A DNA stretch of 5,908 nt from positions 1 to 5,908 of the forward strand of contig JABGQJ010000501.1 in NCBI GenBank assembly GCA_018648945.1, read 5' to 3'. The stretch is from Victivallales bacterium. Lineage in GTDB: Bacteria > Verrucomicrobiota > Lentisphaeria > Oligosphaerales > Lenti-02. A model generated the notes under the pieces. It searched no databases and was not told the origin of the DNA. It worked only from the letters and a program-made list of their open reading frames with translations. Below, piece after piece: positions 1 through 5,693 of the stretch. The position numbers and the translations under genes were made by a program. Each line of letters begins with the position of its first letter. Position 1 is the first letter of the stretch.

Positions 1-345
1 TCATCCTCATTACTAGCCGATTACGTCTGTTTCAGACATTCTTACTACCAAAATGGAGGCATTTAGATTGGAAAAGCAGCGAACTTGTGCACATCCCCGG
101 CGAGCCAGCGGACGAGGAGGCCATGGGGAAAGCTGCGAGTCGTGCGCAGGGGCAACGAGTTGCGTCGATTCGACCACTGGCAGGGCTCTGTTAGCAACTC
201 TGCAGCGGGCTAGGTGGCACTCGCGTCGGGAACCCGAATTGGGCAAGAGGACGAGGCATGGGACCGGTGGAGGATGAGGGAGCATTCGTGCCGCGATTCG
301 GGGGGACGCAGGGCGGCGCGTTCCACCTGCCACGCCGCACGCCCC
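1..345. other. Left-edge region without a convincing gene
   Basis: I see no protein here that I can defend. The first 75 bases are clearly richer in A+T than the rest. A frame on the + strand is open from the left edge to a stop at 189-191 (62 codons, frame starting at base 3), so the tail of a gene lying to the left is possible, but the amino acids match nothing I know. A tiny hairpin, GTCTG-TTT-CAGAC, lies at 25-37. From about 246 the + strand frame starting at base 213 reads GRGMGPVEDEGAFVPRF. Its GMG sits at about the same distance from the pilin C-terminal motif (94 nt against 108 nt) as the GMG of the intact pilin gene, so this part may be a diverged, frameshifted continuation of the pilin remnant. 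Confidence 0.4.
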
Positions 346-348
346 GGC

Positions 349-462
349 TCACCACACTCCGCCATGAGCGACCTCTCCTATGTCGATGGGCATGTGAGCT
401 CCATGAAGGGCAAGAGCATCCACGCCAACCGCCTCACGCTCTTCAACAATCCCCGCCTGTAG
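349..462 (+). pseudogene. C-terminal remnant of a pilin-like (H-X9-DG) protein
   Basis: The frame 349-462 encodes SPHSAMSDLSYVDGHV and continues to NNPRL and a TAG stop. The intact pilin-like gene downstream ends [16 protein letters not shown]...SNPHL. Over the last 32 residues 22 are identical, with no gap, and both stop at the same place. The H-X9-DG motif is intact. The prepilin leader and the N-terminal two thirds are missing: the open frame goes back only to about 214 and does not resemble a pilin there. Many differences from the intact copy are synonymous or conservative (GAC/AAT, GGG/GGC, CGC/CGT, Y/F), so I infer that the copy evolved as a working gene before losing its 5' part. A small independently translated protein is possible but unlikely, since no leader or good ribosome site is present. 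Confidence 0.75.
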
Positions 463-573
463 GACTGCCCCCGGATCAACCCCGGACGCCGTCGCGGCCA
501 GCGAAGAACCGGCGGTGTTTCTCCTTGTCGGGTACTCAGGGCCCATGGTTCGCGCTGCCGCCCTCGCGGCTCG
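349..573 (+). repeat. Decayed copy of the pilin-hydrolase junction (copy 1)
   Basis: This stretch aligns with 1331-1555. It covers the pilin C-terminus, the stop codon, the spacer (463-544, against 1445-1526 in copy 2) and the first ten codons of the hydrolase. The two spacers have the same length and clearly related sequence, for example TCAACCCCGGACGCCG against TCAACCCCGAACGCCG. Similarity stops about base 573. The body of the hydrolase is absent, and the next gene is another pilin-like gene. The simplest reading is a tandem duplication of a two-gene unit, followed by a deletion that removed most of the first hydrolase. Confidence 0.75.
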
Positions 574-574
574 A
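545..574 (+). pseudogene. Start-codon remnant of the upstream hydrolase copy
   Basis: ATG at 545 begins a frame reading [10 protein letters not shown]. The intact hydrolase at 1527 begins MARAVALATG. Seven of ten residues match, and the distance from the preceding pilin stop is the same (82 nt in both). After ten codons the frame no longer resembles the hydrolase or a signal peptide. The AGGAG ribosome site in front of the intact gene is not preserved here: the corresponding bases read TCAGGG. I interpret this as the surviving 5' tip of a deleted gene. Confidence 0.6.
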
Positions 575-646
575 TGGCGGTGGAACACCCGGCGGCGGCC
601 CCGAAGGCCACAGAGCGCGACGGCTGTGCCGGGAAGCTCGTCCGAT

Positions 647-674
647 TTGCATCTCCCTACATACGAGATATATC
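647..674 (+). promoter_or_regulatory. Possible promoter of the pilin-hydrolase pair
   Basis: An AT-rich island interrupts the GC-rich sequence at about 640-685. It holds TTGCAT (647-652) and TATATC (669-674) with 16 bases between them, loosely like bacterial -35 and -10 boxes. A 10-bp palindrome, AGATATATCT (666-675), overlaps the -10 candidate and could bind a dimeric regulator. It lies about 90 bases upstream of the pilin start. The match is weak at -35, so this is a suggestion based on position and base composition. Confidence 0.3.
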
Positions 675-766
675 TTACATATGCCGTGCCGTTGAGTGGG
701 CTTACGCTTAAGGTCTGTGTTGTCGAATGCTCTGAGTCTTTAAGCAAGGAAACTGGAGTGAGTGCC

Positions 767-1444
767 ATGAAGAAAGTCGTCAGTTTCACGTTGATCGAAC
801 TGCTCGTGGTGATCGCCATCATCGCGATCTTGGCGAGCATGCTGCTTCCAGCCCTGCAACAGGCCCGGGCGAAGGCCCGGCAGATCTCCTGCGTGAACAA
901 CCTGAAGCAGCTGGCGCTAGGGATGGCCTTGTATTTCGACGACAACGATGGCGGCGTCGCCTGGTGCCGTACCAGCGGCAGCAATGCCGAAAAGGCCGCT
1001 GCCAGCCCCTGGTGGAACGTGGTACAGCCCTATGCCGGCGGTCGAGCGGTGCTCTACTGTCCAGTGCGTACGGCCAGCAAGAACACGGGAACGTACCACA
1101 CGCACCCCTACCCCTACCCGCACTACGGTATGAACCCGTTTATGCATGAGGCCTGGGGAACCGTCAAGAATATCGAGCAGGTCAAGCAGGCGTCCGTGAA
1201 GGTCTTGCTCGGGGACAGTTGCCACGGCATGGGCGCAGACTGGCGGTTCGCCTTCCCGATTGCTCCCGGCGCCTGGAACAGCTCGCCGAACAAGTGCAGC
1301 AACGCCCGGGGAAACCAGTTGGCCTCCTATTCGCCGCACACCGGCATGAGCAATCTCTCCTTCGTCGATGGCCATGTGGACTCCATGTTGGGGAAGAGCA
1401 TCTACGCCAACCGTGCCATATTGGTCAGCAATCCCCACCTCTAG
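767..1444 (+). CDS. Pilin-like protein, prepilin-type leader and H-X9-DG C-terminus
   Basis: This encodes a 225-aa type IV pilin-like or pseudopilin-like protein. Such proteins are inserted in the inner membrane through the N-terminal helix, cut by a prepilin peptidase, and assembled into pili or secretion pseudopili. Residues 1-6 (MKKVVS) form a short basic leader. Residues 7-30 are the hydrophobic helix starting [17 protein letters not shown], with the conserved Glu at +5 (E11). The pattern [20 protein letters not shown] (31-50) is typical of the family in Lentisphaerae and Planctomycetes. H191 and D201-G202 form the H-X9-DG motif near the C-terminus. The residue before the expected cut is Ser6, not the usual Gly. 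The ATG at 767 is chosen because GGAG (755-758) lies eight bases before it and the leader begins there; the frame is open further upstream without pilin features. A GTG at 758 is a weaker alternative. No terminator is visible before the hydrolase gene, so the two are probably co-transcribed. Its substrate or partner is unknown. Confidence 0.9.
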   Translation: MKKVVSFTLIELLVVIAIIAILASMLLPALQQARAKARQISCVNNLKQLALGMALYFDDNDGGVAWCRTSGSNAEKAAASPWWNVVQPYAGGRAVLYCPVRTASKNTGTYHTHPYPYPHYGMNPFMHEAWGTVKNIEQVKQASVKVLLGDSCHGMGADWRFAFPIAPGAWNSSPNKCSNARGNQLASYSPHTGMSNLSFVDGHVDSMLGKSIYANRAILVSNPHL

Positions 1445-1555
1445 GATTTGCCCGCAAGTCAACCCCGAACGCCGCCGGGTCCAGCAAGAGACCGGTGGCG
1501 TTCCTCTTTTCGCAGGAGATCCCCCCATGGCCCGTGCAGTCGCCCTCGCCACTGG
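1331..1555 (+). repeat. Intact pilin-hydrolase junction (copy 2)
   Basis: This is the intact counterpart of 349-573 and runs from the pilin H-X9-DG region through the spacer into the hydrolase signal peptide. Unlike copy 1, its hydrolase start has a good ribosome site. The distance between equivalent positions in the two copies is 982 bases. Confidence 0.75.
1514..1518 (+). promoter_or_regulatory. Ribosome binding site fixing the hydrolase start
   Basis: AGGAG lies eight bases before ATG 1527. The frame is open 53 codons further upstream, back into the end of the pilin gene, so this site decides the start. The chosen start also gives a signal peptide directly, which upstream starts would not. 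Confidence 0.8.
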
Positions 1556-3653
1556 CATTCTGTTCTGTGTGGTTCTTCCCTCGTCTGGTGCCGACAGTCA
1601 GATTACGGATGGCGGGCGCGTGATCCGCATCCTCGCGGCAGGCCCGTCGGAGATCCGCGTCAAGCCCGGGGAGACATTCGAGGTCACCTGCCGGGCGGAG
1701 GGAACCGGCTGCGAAGTCGGCAGCTTCATGCTGCGCAGCCAGCGCCCCGTGCGGACCACGCCAAAGGGGCTGAAACGACGCAACGACGGGTACGTGTTCC
1801 TGGCCGACCCCGCCTTCGCCAAGGAAGCCCGCAACATGTGCCTGGCGGACAATGGTGCGCTCGACCACGATCCAGCCAAGAGTGCCGGGAAGTTCGTGAT
1901 CTCGACTGCCGGCTGGATGCCGGGCGTGTATGGGTTCGACATCGTCGCCCATATCCGTCCGGCCGGCGGCGCCTATGTCTGCGACCGTCGGGAAGTGAGA
2001 GTGGTCGTCGAAGGGCAGCAGCCAAGCAATCCGGTGAGCGTGACGCCGCGACCCCAAACGCTGGCGCTGAATGTGGACTTCAATTGCCGCCGGGACGACG
2101 AGCCGGAGCTGGCCCGTTTCATTCGCGCCTGCGCGAAACGCGGGGTGACTCGCCTCAACTTCCGGGCCCTGATGATGGGCTACACGGAGCATCCCTCCAA
2201 GGTCCGCATGAGCTGGGGCCAAGCCGCCCCGGATTTCGTCGATCCTGCCTTCGACCTCTTCAGACTGGCCGTGAAATACTGCCGCGAGACGGGCATCGAG
2301 TGCTATGTGTTCTACGATCTGTTCGATACGCGCAACGATGCCTTCGCCAAGGCGCACCCGGAATTCCGCCTGGTCAGTCGCGACGGCAAGAGTACCTGCC
2401 AAGGCGCGCTCAGCTATGCCTACCCGGAAGTGCGCGCCTACTTCGACCGCTACATCGACGAACTGCTGGACTACGGCGTCGATGGCTTCATGTTCTGCAC
2501 CAAGTCTCGCCACGGCATGCCGTTGACCCGGAAATATGGCTTCAACGACCCGGTCGTGGCGGCGTTCAGCAAGCGGCATGGCGTCGATGTACGGACGGAG
2601 AAGTACGACCAGGACAAGTGGCTGGACCTGCAGGGCGAATACATTCTCTCCTGGGTGGCCGAGACCACGCGGCGGATTCACGCCCGGGGCGGCCAGACCT
2701 CGATCACGCTCCCCAGCTTCAAGCGGAACCACTATGCCAATCTGGACTGGCGGGAGGTGGTGCGCCAGAAGGCCGTGGACGAACTGCACACTAGCTGCTG
2801 GCGGTCCGAGGAGAACCAGTTGTTCGGTCCCGAGGGGAGCAAGCGGCTGCAGGAATACGTGCGCGTGTGCCACGAGAACGGGGTGAAGTACTCCCCGTAC
2901 CTCTTCGCGGACATGACCTTGCGAAGGGTCTATTCCCGTTCCGGCCTGGACGCCGCCTGCGAAGAGACGAAGCTGTGGACGCGACACGTCCGCTGCGCCG
3001 ACATCGATGGCATCATGTGGCACGACATGGACATCTACGAGCGCCATGTATTCGACTTCGTGAACGAGGCAGTGATCCGCGCGGCGGGCCAAGCCATGAA
3101 GGAACCCCCCGCCTGGATGAGCGGCTGGGAGGGCACGGGTGCCAATGACCGGCGCACTGGCGGCGAGACACTCTTCAATCCAGCCCTGGAATTGGGGGAA
3201 GGCGGCATGCCTCGCTGCTGGAACGTGCTCCTTCCTGGCAGAGCGATCACGGGTACCGAACATGGGCTGGCAATGCCCGGCGGCAGCCGTATCGAGAGCC
3301 AGCCTGCCAGCATCGCCAGGGACGGCAAGGACAAGGATACGGGGTACGTCCTCCGACTCGACATGGGTTGCGCCACGCCAGGCCAGGCCGTGCGCGTGCG
3401 TCTCATTCGCCCACTCCGCCCGCCCGTGGACTACGAGATCGGGCGCCATCTGGAGCATCGGCGACAGATCGTGGTGGATGAGATGCTGGACCAGGAGCTG
3501 ACCGTACCCGTCGGTGCCCCCCGTCCGGTCACGCTCGCCTTCCATGGCGGCAAGGCGCAGGGCAACCGGGACGGGAGCGTCGTGCAGCTCCAAGTCACCT
3601 TCCCAAAGGCCGCCCCGGTCACCGTACGGAGCATCTCCCTGAAACGCCGCTAG
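1527..3653 (+). CDS. Secreted glycosyl-hydrolase-like barrel protein
   Basis: This encodes a 708-aa exported protein, probably acting on carbohydrate outside the cytoplasm. Residues 1-22 are a signal peptide (hydrophobic ATGILFCVVLPSSGA); C14 does not fit a lipobox, so signal peptidase I cleavage is likely. Residues about 28-165 look like an Ig-like beta domain, ending REVRVVVEG. Residues about 185-525 look like a TIM barrel of the family-10-like (GHL10/DUF187) type: LALNVDFNCR (strand 1), RGVTRLNFRAL (strand 2), TGIECYVFYDLFD (strand 3), then AYPEVRAYFDRYIDELLDYG leading to VDGFMF (318-323), and later ADIDGIMWHDMD (491-502). Residues about 545-705 form a beta-rich C-terminal domain. I cannot assign catalytic residues or a substrate. 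At the position where related proteins often have an acidic residue after VDG, this one reads FMFCTKSRH. No C-terminal anchor or sorting signal is seen. The upstream pilin-like gene is probably in the same operon. Family placement is by pattern recognition; secretion is more certain than the enzyme class. Confidence 0.8.
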   Translation: MARAVALATGILFCVVLPSSGADSQITDGGRVIRILAAGPSEIRVKPGETFEVTCRAEGTGCEVGSFMLRSQRPVRTTPKGLKRRNDGYVFLADPAFAKEARNMCLADNGALDHDPAKSAGKFVISTAGWMPGVYGFDIVAHIRPAGGAYVCDRREVRVVVEGQQPSNPVSVTPRPQTLALNVDFNCRRDDEPELARFIRACAKRGVTRLNFRALMMGYTEHPSKVRMSWGQAAPDFVDPAFDLFRLAVKYCRETGIECYVFYDLFDTRNDAFAKAHPEFRLVSRDGKSTCQGALSYAYPEVRAYFDRYIDELLDYGVDGFMFCTKSRHGMPLTRKYGFNDPVVAAFSKRHGVDVRTEKYDQDKWLDLQGEYILSWVAETTRRIHARGGQTSITLPSFKRNHYANLDWREVVRQKAVDELHTSCWRSEENQLFGPEGSKRLQEYVRVCHENGVKYSPYLFADMTLRRVYSRSGLDAACEETKLWTRHVRCADIDGIMWHDMDIYERHVFDFVNEAVIRAAGQAMKEPPAWMSGWEGTGANDRRTGGETLFNPALELGEGGMPRCWNVLLPGRAITGTEHGLAMPGGSRIESQPASIARDGKDKDTGYVLRLDMGCATPGQAVRVRLIRPLRPPVDYEIGRHLEHRRQIVVDEMLDQELTVPVGAPRPVTLAFHGGKAQGNRDGSVVQLQVTFPKAAPVTVRSISLKRR

Positions 3654-3761
3654 CCTGATCTACCCATGCGCATCGCCACAGGAGTCTCTACCGTGCGTGA
3701 GGCCAGTGGGTCGCGTGCGATAGAGGGTTGTAGTAGATGGTTCACGAATAGATCAGGCTAG
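3650..3761 (+). ncRNA. Possible structured RNA or repeat element, 13-bp inverted repeat
   Basis: Bases 3650-3662 (CTAGCCTGATCTA) and 3749-3761 are perfect inverted repeats of 13 bp, 86 bases apart. The left arm contains the stop codon of the hydrolase gene. The enclosed sequence can fold again: CTCTA (3686-3690) with TAGAG (3721-3725), 3694-3699 with 3714-3719, and GGCC (3701-3704) with GGTC (3709-3712) around the loop AGTG. Four of these pairs are G-U on the + strand and would be mismatches on the other strand, so an RNA read from the + strand is more likely than a DNA palindrome. There is no T-run after the right arm, so it is not a classical intrinsic terminator. It could be an mRNA 3' stabiliser, a 5' leader element for the radical SAM gene, or the ends of a small mobile element. 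I do not recognise a known family. Confidence 0.4.
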
Positions 3762-3805
3762 ATGTCGGCCACGCGAAGCCGGAATCAAGCGGCGAGGAAG
3801 GTACC

Positions 3806-5113
3806 ATGTACGAGTCATTCTCCCCCCCACGAATCTACGTCTGCAACGACATCGCGACCGATCCAGATGCGCAAACGCGAGCCGACCGCATTCTCGCGGC
3901 CTACCCGGACAGCGAGATCGTCCCCTTCGACCGGGAAGGCGTTGGCGATCTGATCCTGCGCCATGGCTTGGGCGACAAGCGACCACGAATGGGAATCCGG
4001 GACGTGGGGCCGCCCTCGCTCTTCCTGACTCTGGCTCAGTTCACCGGCCCGGACGAAAACAACGAGGAAGTCCAGGCAATTCTCGCCAGGAACCCGGCAG
4101 TTGACCGTCGGATGGTGCTCTTCCTGCTTGGTCTGTACCCATGGCACGGGGTCTGGTTGGGGGGGCTGAAGCACGAAGGGCGAATCACGATGGGAGGCGA
4201 CATGGTCTGCCGCCCCGCGTGGCGCCTGAACACCATGCTCGGCTGCCCGCACCACTGCGTCTACTGCGCCTTTGGGGAGTTGATTCCCATGTACGTCAAC
4301 ATGGGGGCCTACTGTGAGCGCCTGGTGAACCTGATGGCCGCAAATCCGTGGCAACAGACATACCTCTACGACGATGCCGCCGAAGCGCTCTTTCCTGAAC
4401 CAGCTCTGGGGGCAATCGAAGGCATGATCGAGTGCTGCAAGCAGTTCCCCGACCGCCACCTGGTCATTCACACCAAGAGCGCGAACGTCGATTTCCTGCG
4501 CGACCTCGACCACCAGGGGCGCTGCACCATGACCTGGAGCCTGACCTCCAGCCTGCAGAGCCGCGAGGCGGAGCCCTTCTCCGCCACCATGGAGGAGCGT
4601 GTCGAAGCCGCCCGCAAGTGCGCCTCCTGGGGGTACCCGGTCCGCGTCAAGTTCAAGCCCATCGTGCCCTTTGCTGGCTGGCGAGACCACGCGCGGGAGA
4701 TGATCCGGCAGATCCTGGCGGTGAAACTCGACAACATCAGTCTGTTCACCATCGCGTGGATGGATGTGGACGACCTCAAGACATGCTTCCCGGTGGAGCT
4801 CCTCGACCAAGGCTTCCTCAAAGCCGCCGAAGACGCGAAGGAGGAAATGAAGACCCGTTCGGTCAAACCCTACCCGCACCACGTGCGCGCGGAGATCTAT
4901 CGCTTCTACATCCAAGAGATCCGCGCCATCAATCCAGATGTGCCGATCACGCTCTGCACCGAGGCCCCCGACATGTGGGAGGAGCTGGCCCCCCTGGTTG
5001 GCCAGAAACCGAGAGACTTCGTCTGCGGCTGCGGCCCCATGACCTCCCCTGGCCTCGGCTGTCTGAGAGCCGACCCCTGGCGCGATGTCAAACCCGTGTC
5101 CGTGTGGGACTAG
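3806..5113 (+). CDS. Radical SAM protein of the spore photoproduct lyase superfamily
   Basis: This encodes a 435-aa enzyme, presumably cytoplasmic, that should bind a 4Fe-4S cluster and cleave S-adenosylmethionine to start radical chemistry. The cluster motif C147-PHH-C151-VY-C154 (CX3CX2C) is intact. The N-terminus (RIYVCNDIATDPDAQTRADRIL) and the block EPFSATMEERVEAARKCA followed by WGYPVRVKFKPIVPFAGW (about 256-292) follow the layout of spore photoproduct lyase. By a by-eye comparison with the Bacillus subtilis enzyme, two residues needed for lyase chemistry are missing: the hydrogen-donor cysteine (C141 there) is replaced in the stretch TYLYDDAAEAL (185-195), and Y99 there is A155 here, while Y97 is kept (Y153). 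The C-terminus adds cysteines C384, C407, C409 and C419, including CGCG, which could hold a second cluster. Thymine-dimer repair is therefore unlikely, and the substrate is unknown. ATG 3806 has GAGGAAGG (3794-3801) just upstream. The gene is 152 bases after the hydrolase, beyond the inverted repeat, so its co-transcription with the pair is uncertain. Confidence 0.85.
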   Translation: MYESFSPPRIYVCNDIATDPDAQTRADRILAAYPDSEIVPFDREGVGDLILRHGLGDKRPRMGIRDVGPPSLFLTLAQFTGPDENNEEVQAILARNPAVDRRMVLFLLGLYPWHGVWLGGLKHEGRITMGGDMVCRPAWRLNTMLGCPHHCVYCAFGELIPMYVNMGAYCERLVNLMAANPWQQTYLYDDAAEALFPEPALGAIEGMIECCKQFPDRHLVIHTKSANVDFLRDLDHQGRCTMTWSLTSSLQSREAEPFSATMEERVEAARKCASWGYPVRVKFKPIVPFAGWRDHAREMIRQILAVKLDNISLFTIAWMDVDDLKTCFPVELLDQGFLKAAEDAKEEMKTRSVKPYPHHVRAEIYRFYIQEIRAINPDVPITLCTEAPDMWEELAPLVGQKPRDFVCGCGPMTSPGLGCLRADPWRDVKPVSVWD

Positions 5114-5398
5114 CGAAGCTCCGCCTCAAGCCGCCCAGTGACCAGTGCTTCTTCATGCGCGTTGCCTCCCGGTGCCGGTCACTTGCCGGAGTTCCCCCGA
5201 TTCAACGTGCTTCCCGGTGGCCAGTTGGGCGGCTTGGCATGCCCCTCCGCTGTTCGGTCAGCCAGCGCGGGAGCCCTCGCAGAGGGGTCGGGGCGGACAC
5301 CGGTTTGTGCTCAGGATCGCTATATCAGCGGGTGCTCAAGCACAAAAGTGTCCGATACGGCCAAGCTTGAGCACAGGAAAGAAGCTCGCCGGAATGGC
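5114..5398. other. Non-coding region after the radical SAM gene
   Basis: No gene is supported here. Frames open on the + strand through it (for example from 5138) show no recognisable motif and run antisense through the transposase remnant. An imperfect stem joins CCCCTCCGC (5242-5250) and 5279-5287 with one mismatch. It has no T-run and starts about 130 bases after the radical SAM stop, so it is a poor terminator candidate. A set of GTGCTCA boxes lies at 5316-5375 and is listed separately. Confidence 0.5.
5316..5375. repeat. GTGCTCA boxes in both orientations
   Basis: GTGCTCAAGC (5332-5341) and GCTTGAGCAC (5365-5374) form a perfect 10-bp inverted repeat with 23 bases between. TGTGCTCA also occurs at 5316-5323, pairing with TGAGCACA at 5368-5375. 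The enclosed part reads GTGTCCGATACGG. Three related boxes so close together suggest either the terminal repeats of a lost insertion sequence or an operator. I lean to the first because a transposase remnant lies next to it, but no matching second end is visible in the window. Confidence 0.4.
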
Positions 5399-5693
5399 TC
5401 AGAACGGCACCCCTTGGATCGGATATGGTACCATATGGCAACCCTTCCCAAGCCGCCCAATCTGCTCCCCCATCAGCTTCCTCTCCCACCCGATGGACTC
5501 TCCGTCCGGTAGATGCGCTCCCCCGTGGGAACCACTGTGGCGCTTTCTATCCGTCCCCTTCTTCCAAGCTGCAGTCTGGCCAGCATGGGCTCGCGCTCCG
5601 GCCCCGGCTCCGCCGGCGTGCAGTCCTCCCCCAACGCCGCCACGGCGACACGCCCCTTGAACTCGAGGGGAACCGTCTTCGCTTCCTAGTCAT
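5399..5693 (-). pseudogene. Decayed IS3-family transposase OrfA
   Basis: OrfA of IS3-family elements is a small helix-turn-helix protein (about 90-110 aa) that binds the element ends and works with OrfB, the catalytic DDE subunit. Read on the - strand from ATG at 5693-5691, the pieces lie in three frames: MTRKRRRF (5693-5670), then LEFKGRVAVAALGEDCTPAE (5667-5608), then AHAGQTAAWKK (5587-5558) and WERKLMGEQIGRL (about 5485-5450). These match the order in IS3 OrfA: basic start, EFK.RVALEAL, T.AEL, VHP.QI..WK, and the coiled-coil E.LY.QIGRL. Two shifts, near 5669 and 5607, each fit the loss of one base. After GRL the sequence no longer resembles OrfA; the last frame runs on to a stop at 5399-5401. 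No OrfB is present. A good ribosome site, GGAGGGGAG, lies seven bases before the start. The copy cannot make a working OrfA unless both shifts are bypassed. Confidence 0.78.
5423..5436. repeat. 14-bp perfect palindrome
   Basis: ATATGGTACCATAT is its own reverse complement. It lies near 5450, where the similarity to IS3 OrfA ends, so it may mark a recombination junction or a protein-binding site. Nothing else supports a function. Confidence 0.35.

Noticed and set aside
3..191. 62-codon + strand frame open from the left edge
   Set aside because: It could be a gene tail, but there is no recognisable motif and an abrupt change in base composition along it; kept only as a remark on the left-edge region.
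13..333. 106-codon frame on the - strand at the left edge
   Set aside because: The composition is rich in Arg and Pro as in random GC-rich translation, with no motif and no ribosome site I can see.
515..766. Upstream extension of the pilin frame (in-frame starts before 767)
   Set aside because: The extension would put about 84 unrelated residues before the prepilin leader, which must be at the N-terminus. The ribosome site at 755-758 fits ATG 767.
1425..3593. 722-codon open frame on the - strand opposite the hydrolase gene
   Set aside because: It is antisense to a gene with a signal peptide, ribosome site and recognisable barrel. Its translation has no recognisable motif, and long antisense frames are common in GC-rich DNA.
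3815..4915. 366-codon open frame on the - strand opposite the radical SAM gene
   Set aside because: It is the mirror of a clear radical SAM gene and its translation shows no family signature.
5242..5287. Imperfect GC-rich stem as the radical SAM terminator
   Set aside because: The loop is long, there is no T-run, and it begins about 130 bases after the stop codon.
5138..5512. 124-codon + strand frame after the radical SAM gene
   Set aside because: It runs antisense through the IS3 OrfA remnant and the GTGCTCA repeat, and has no recognisable motif.
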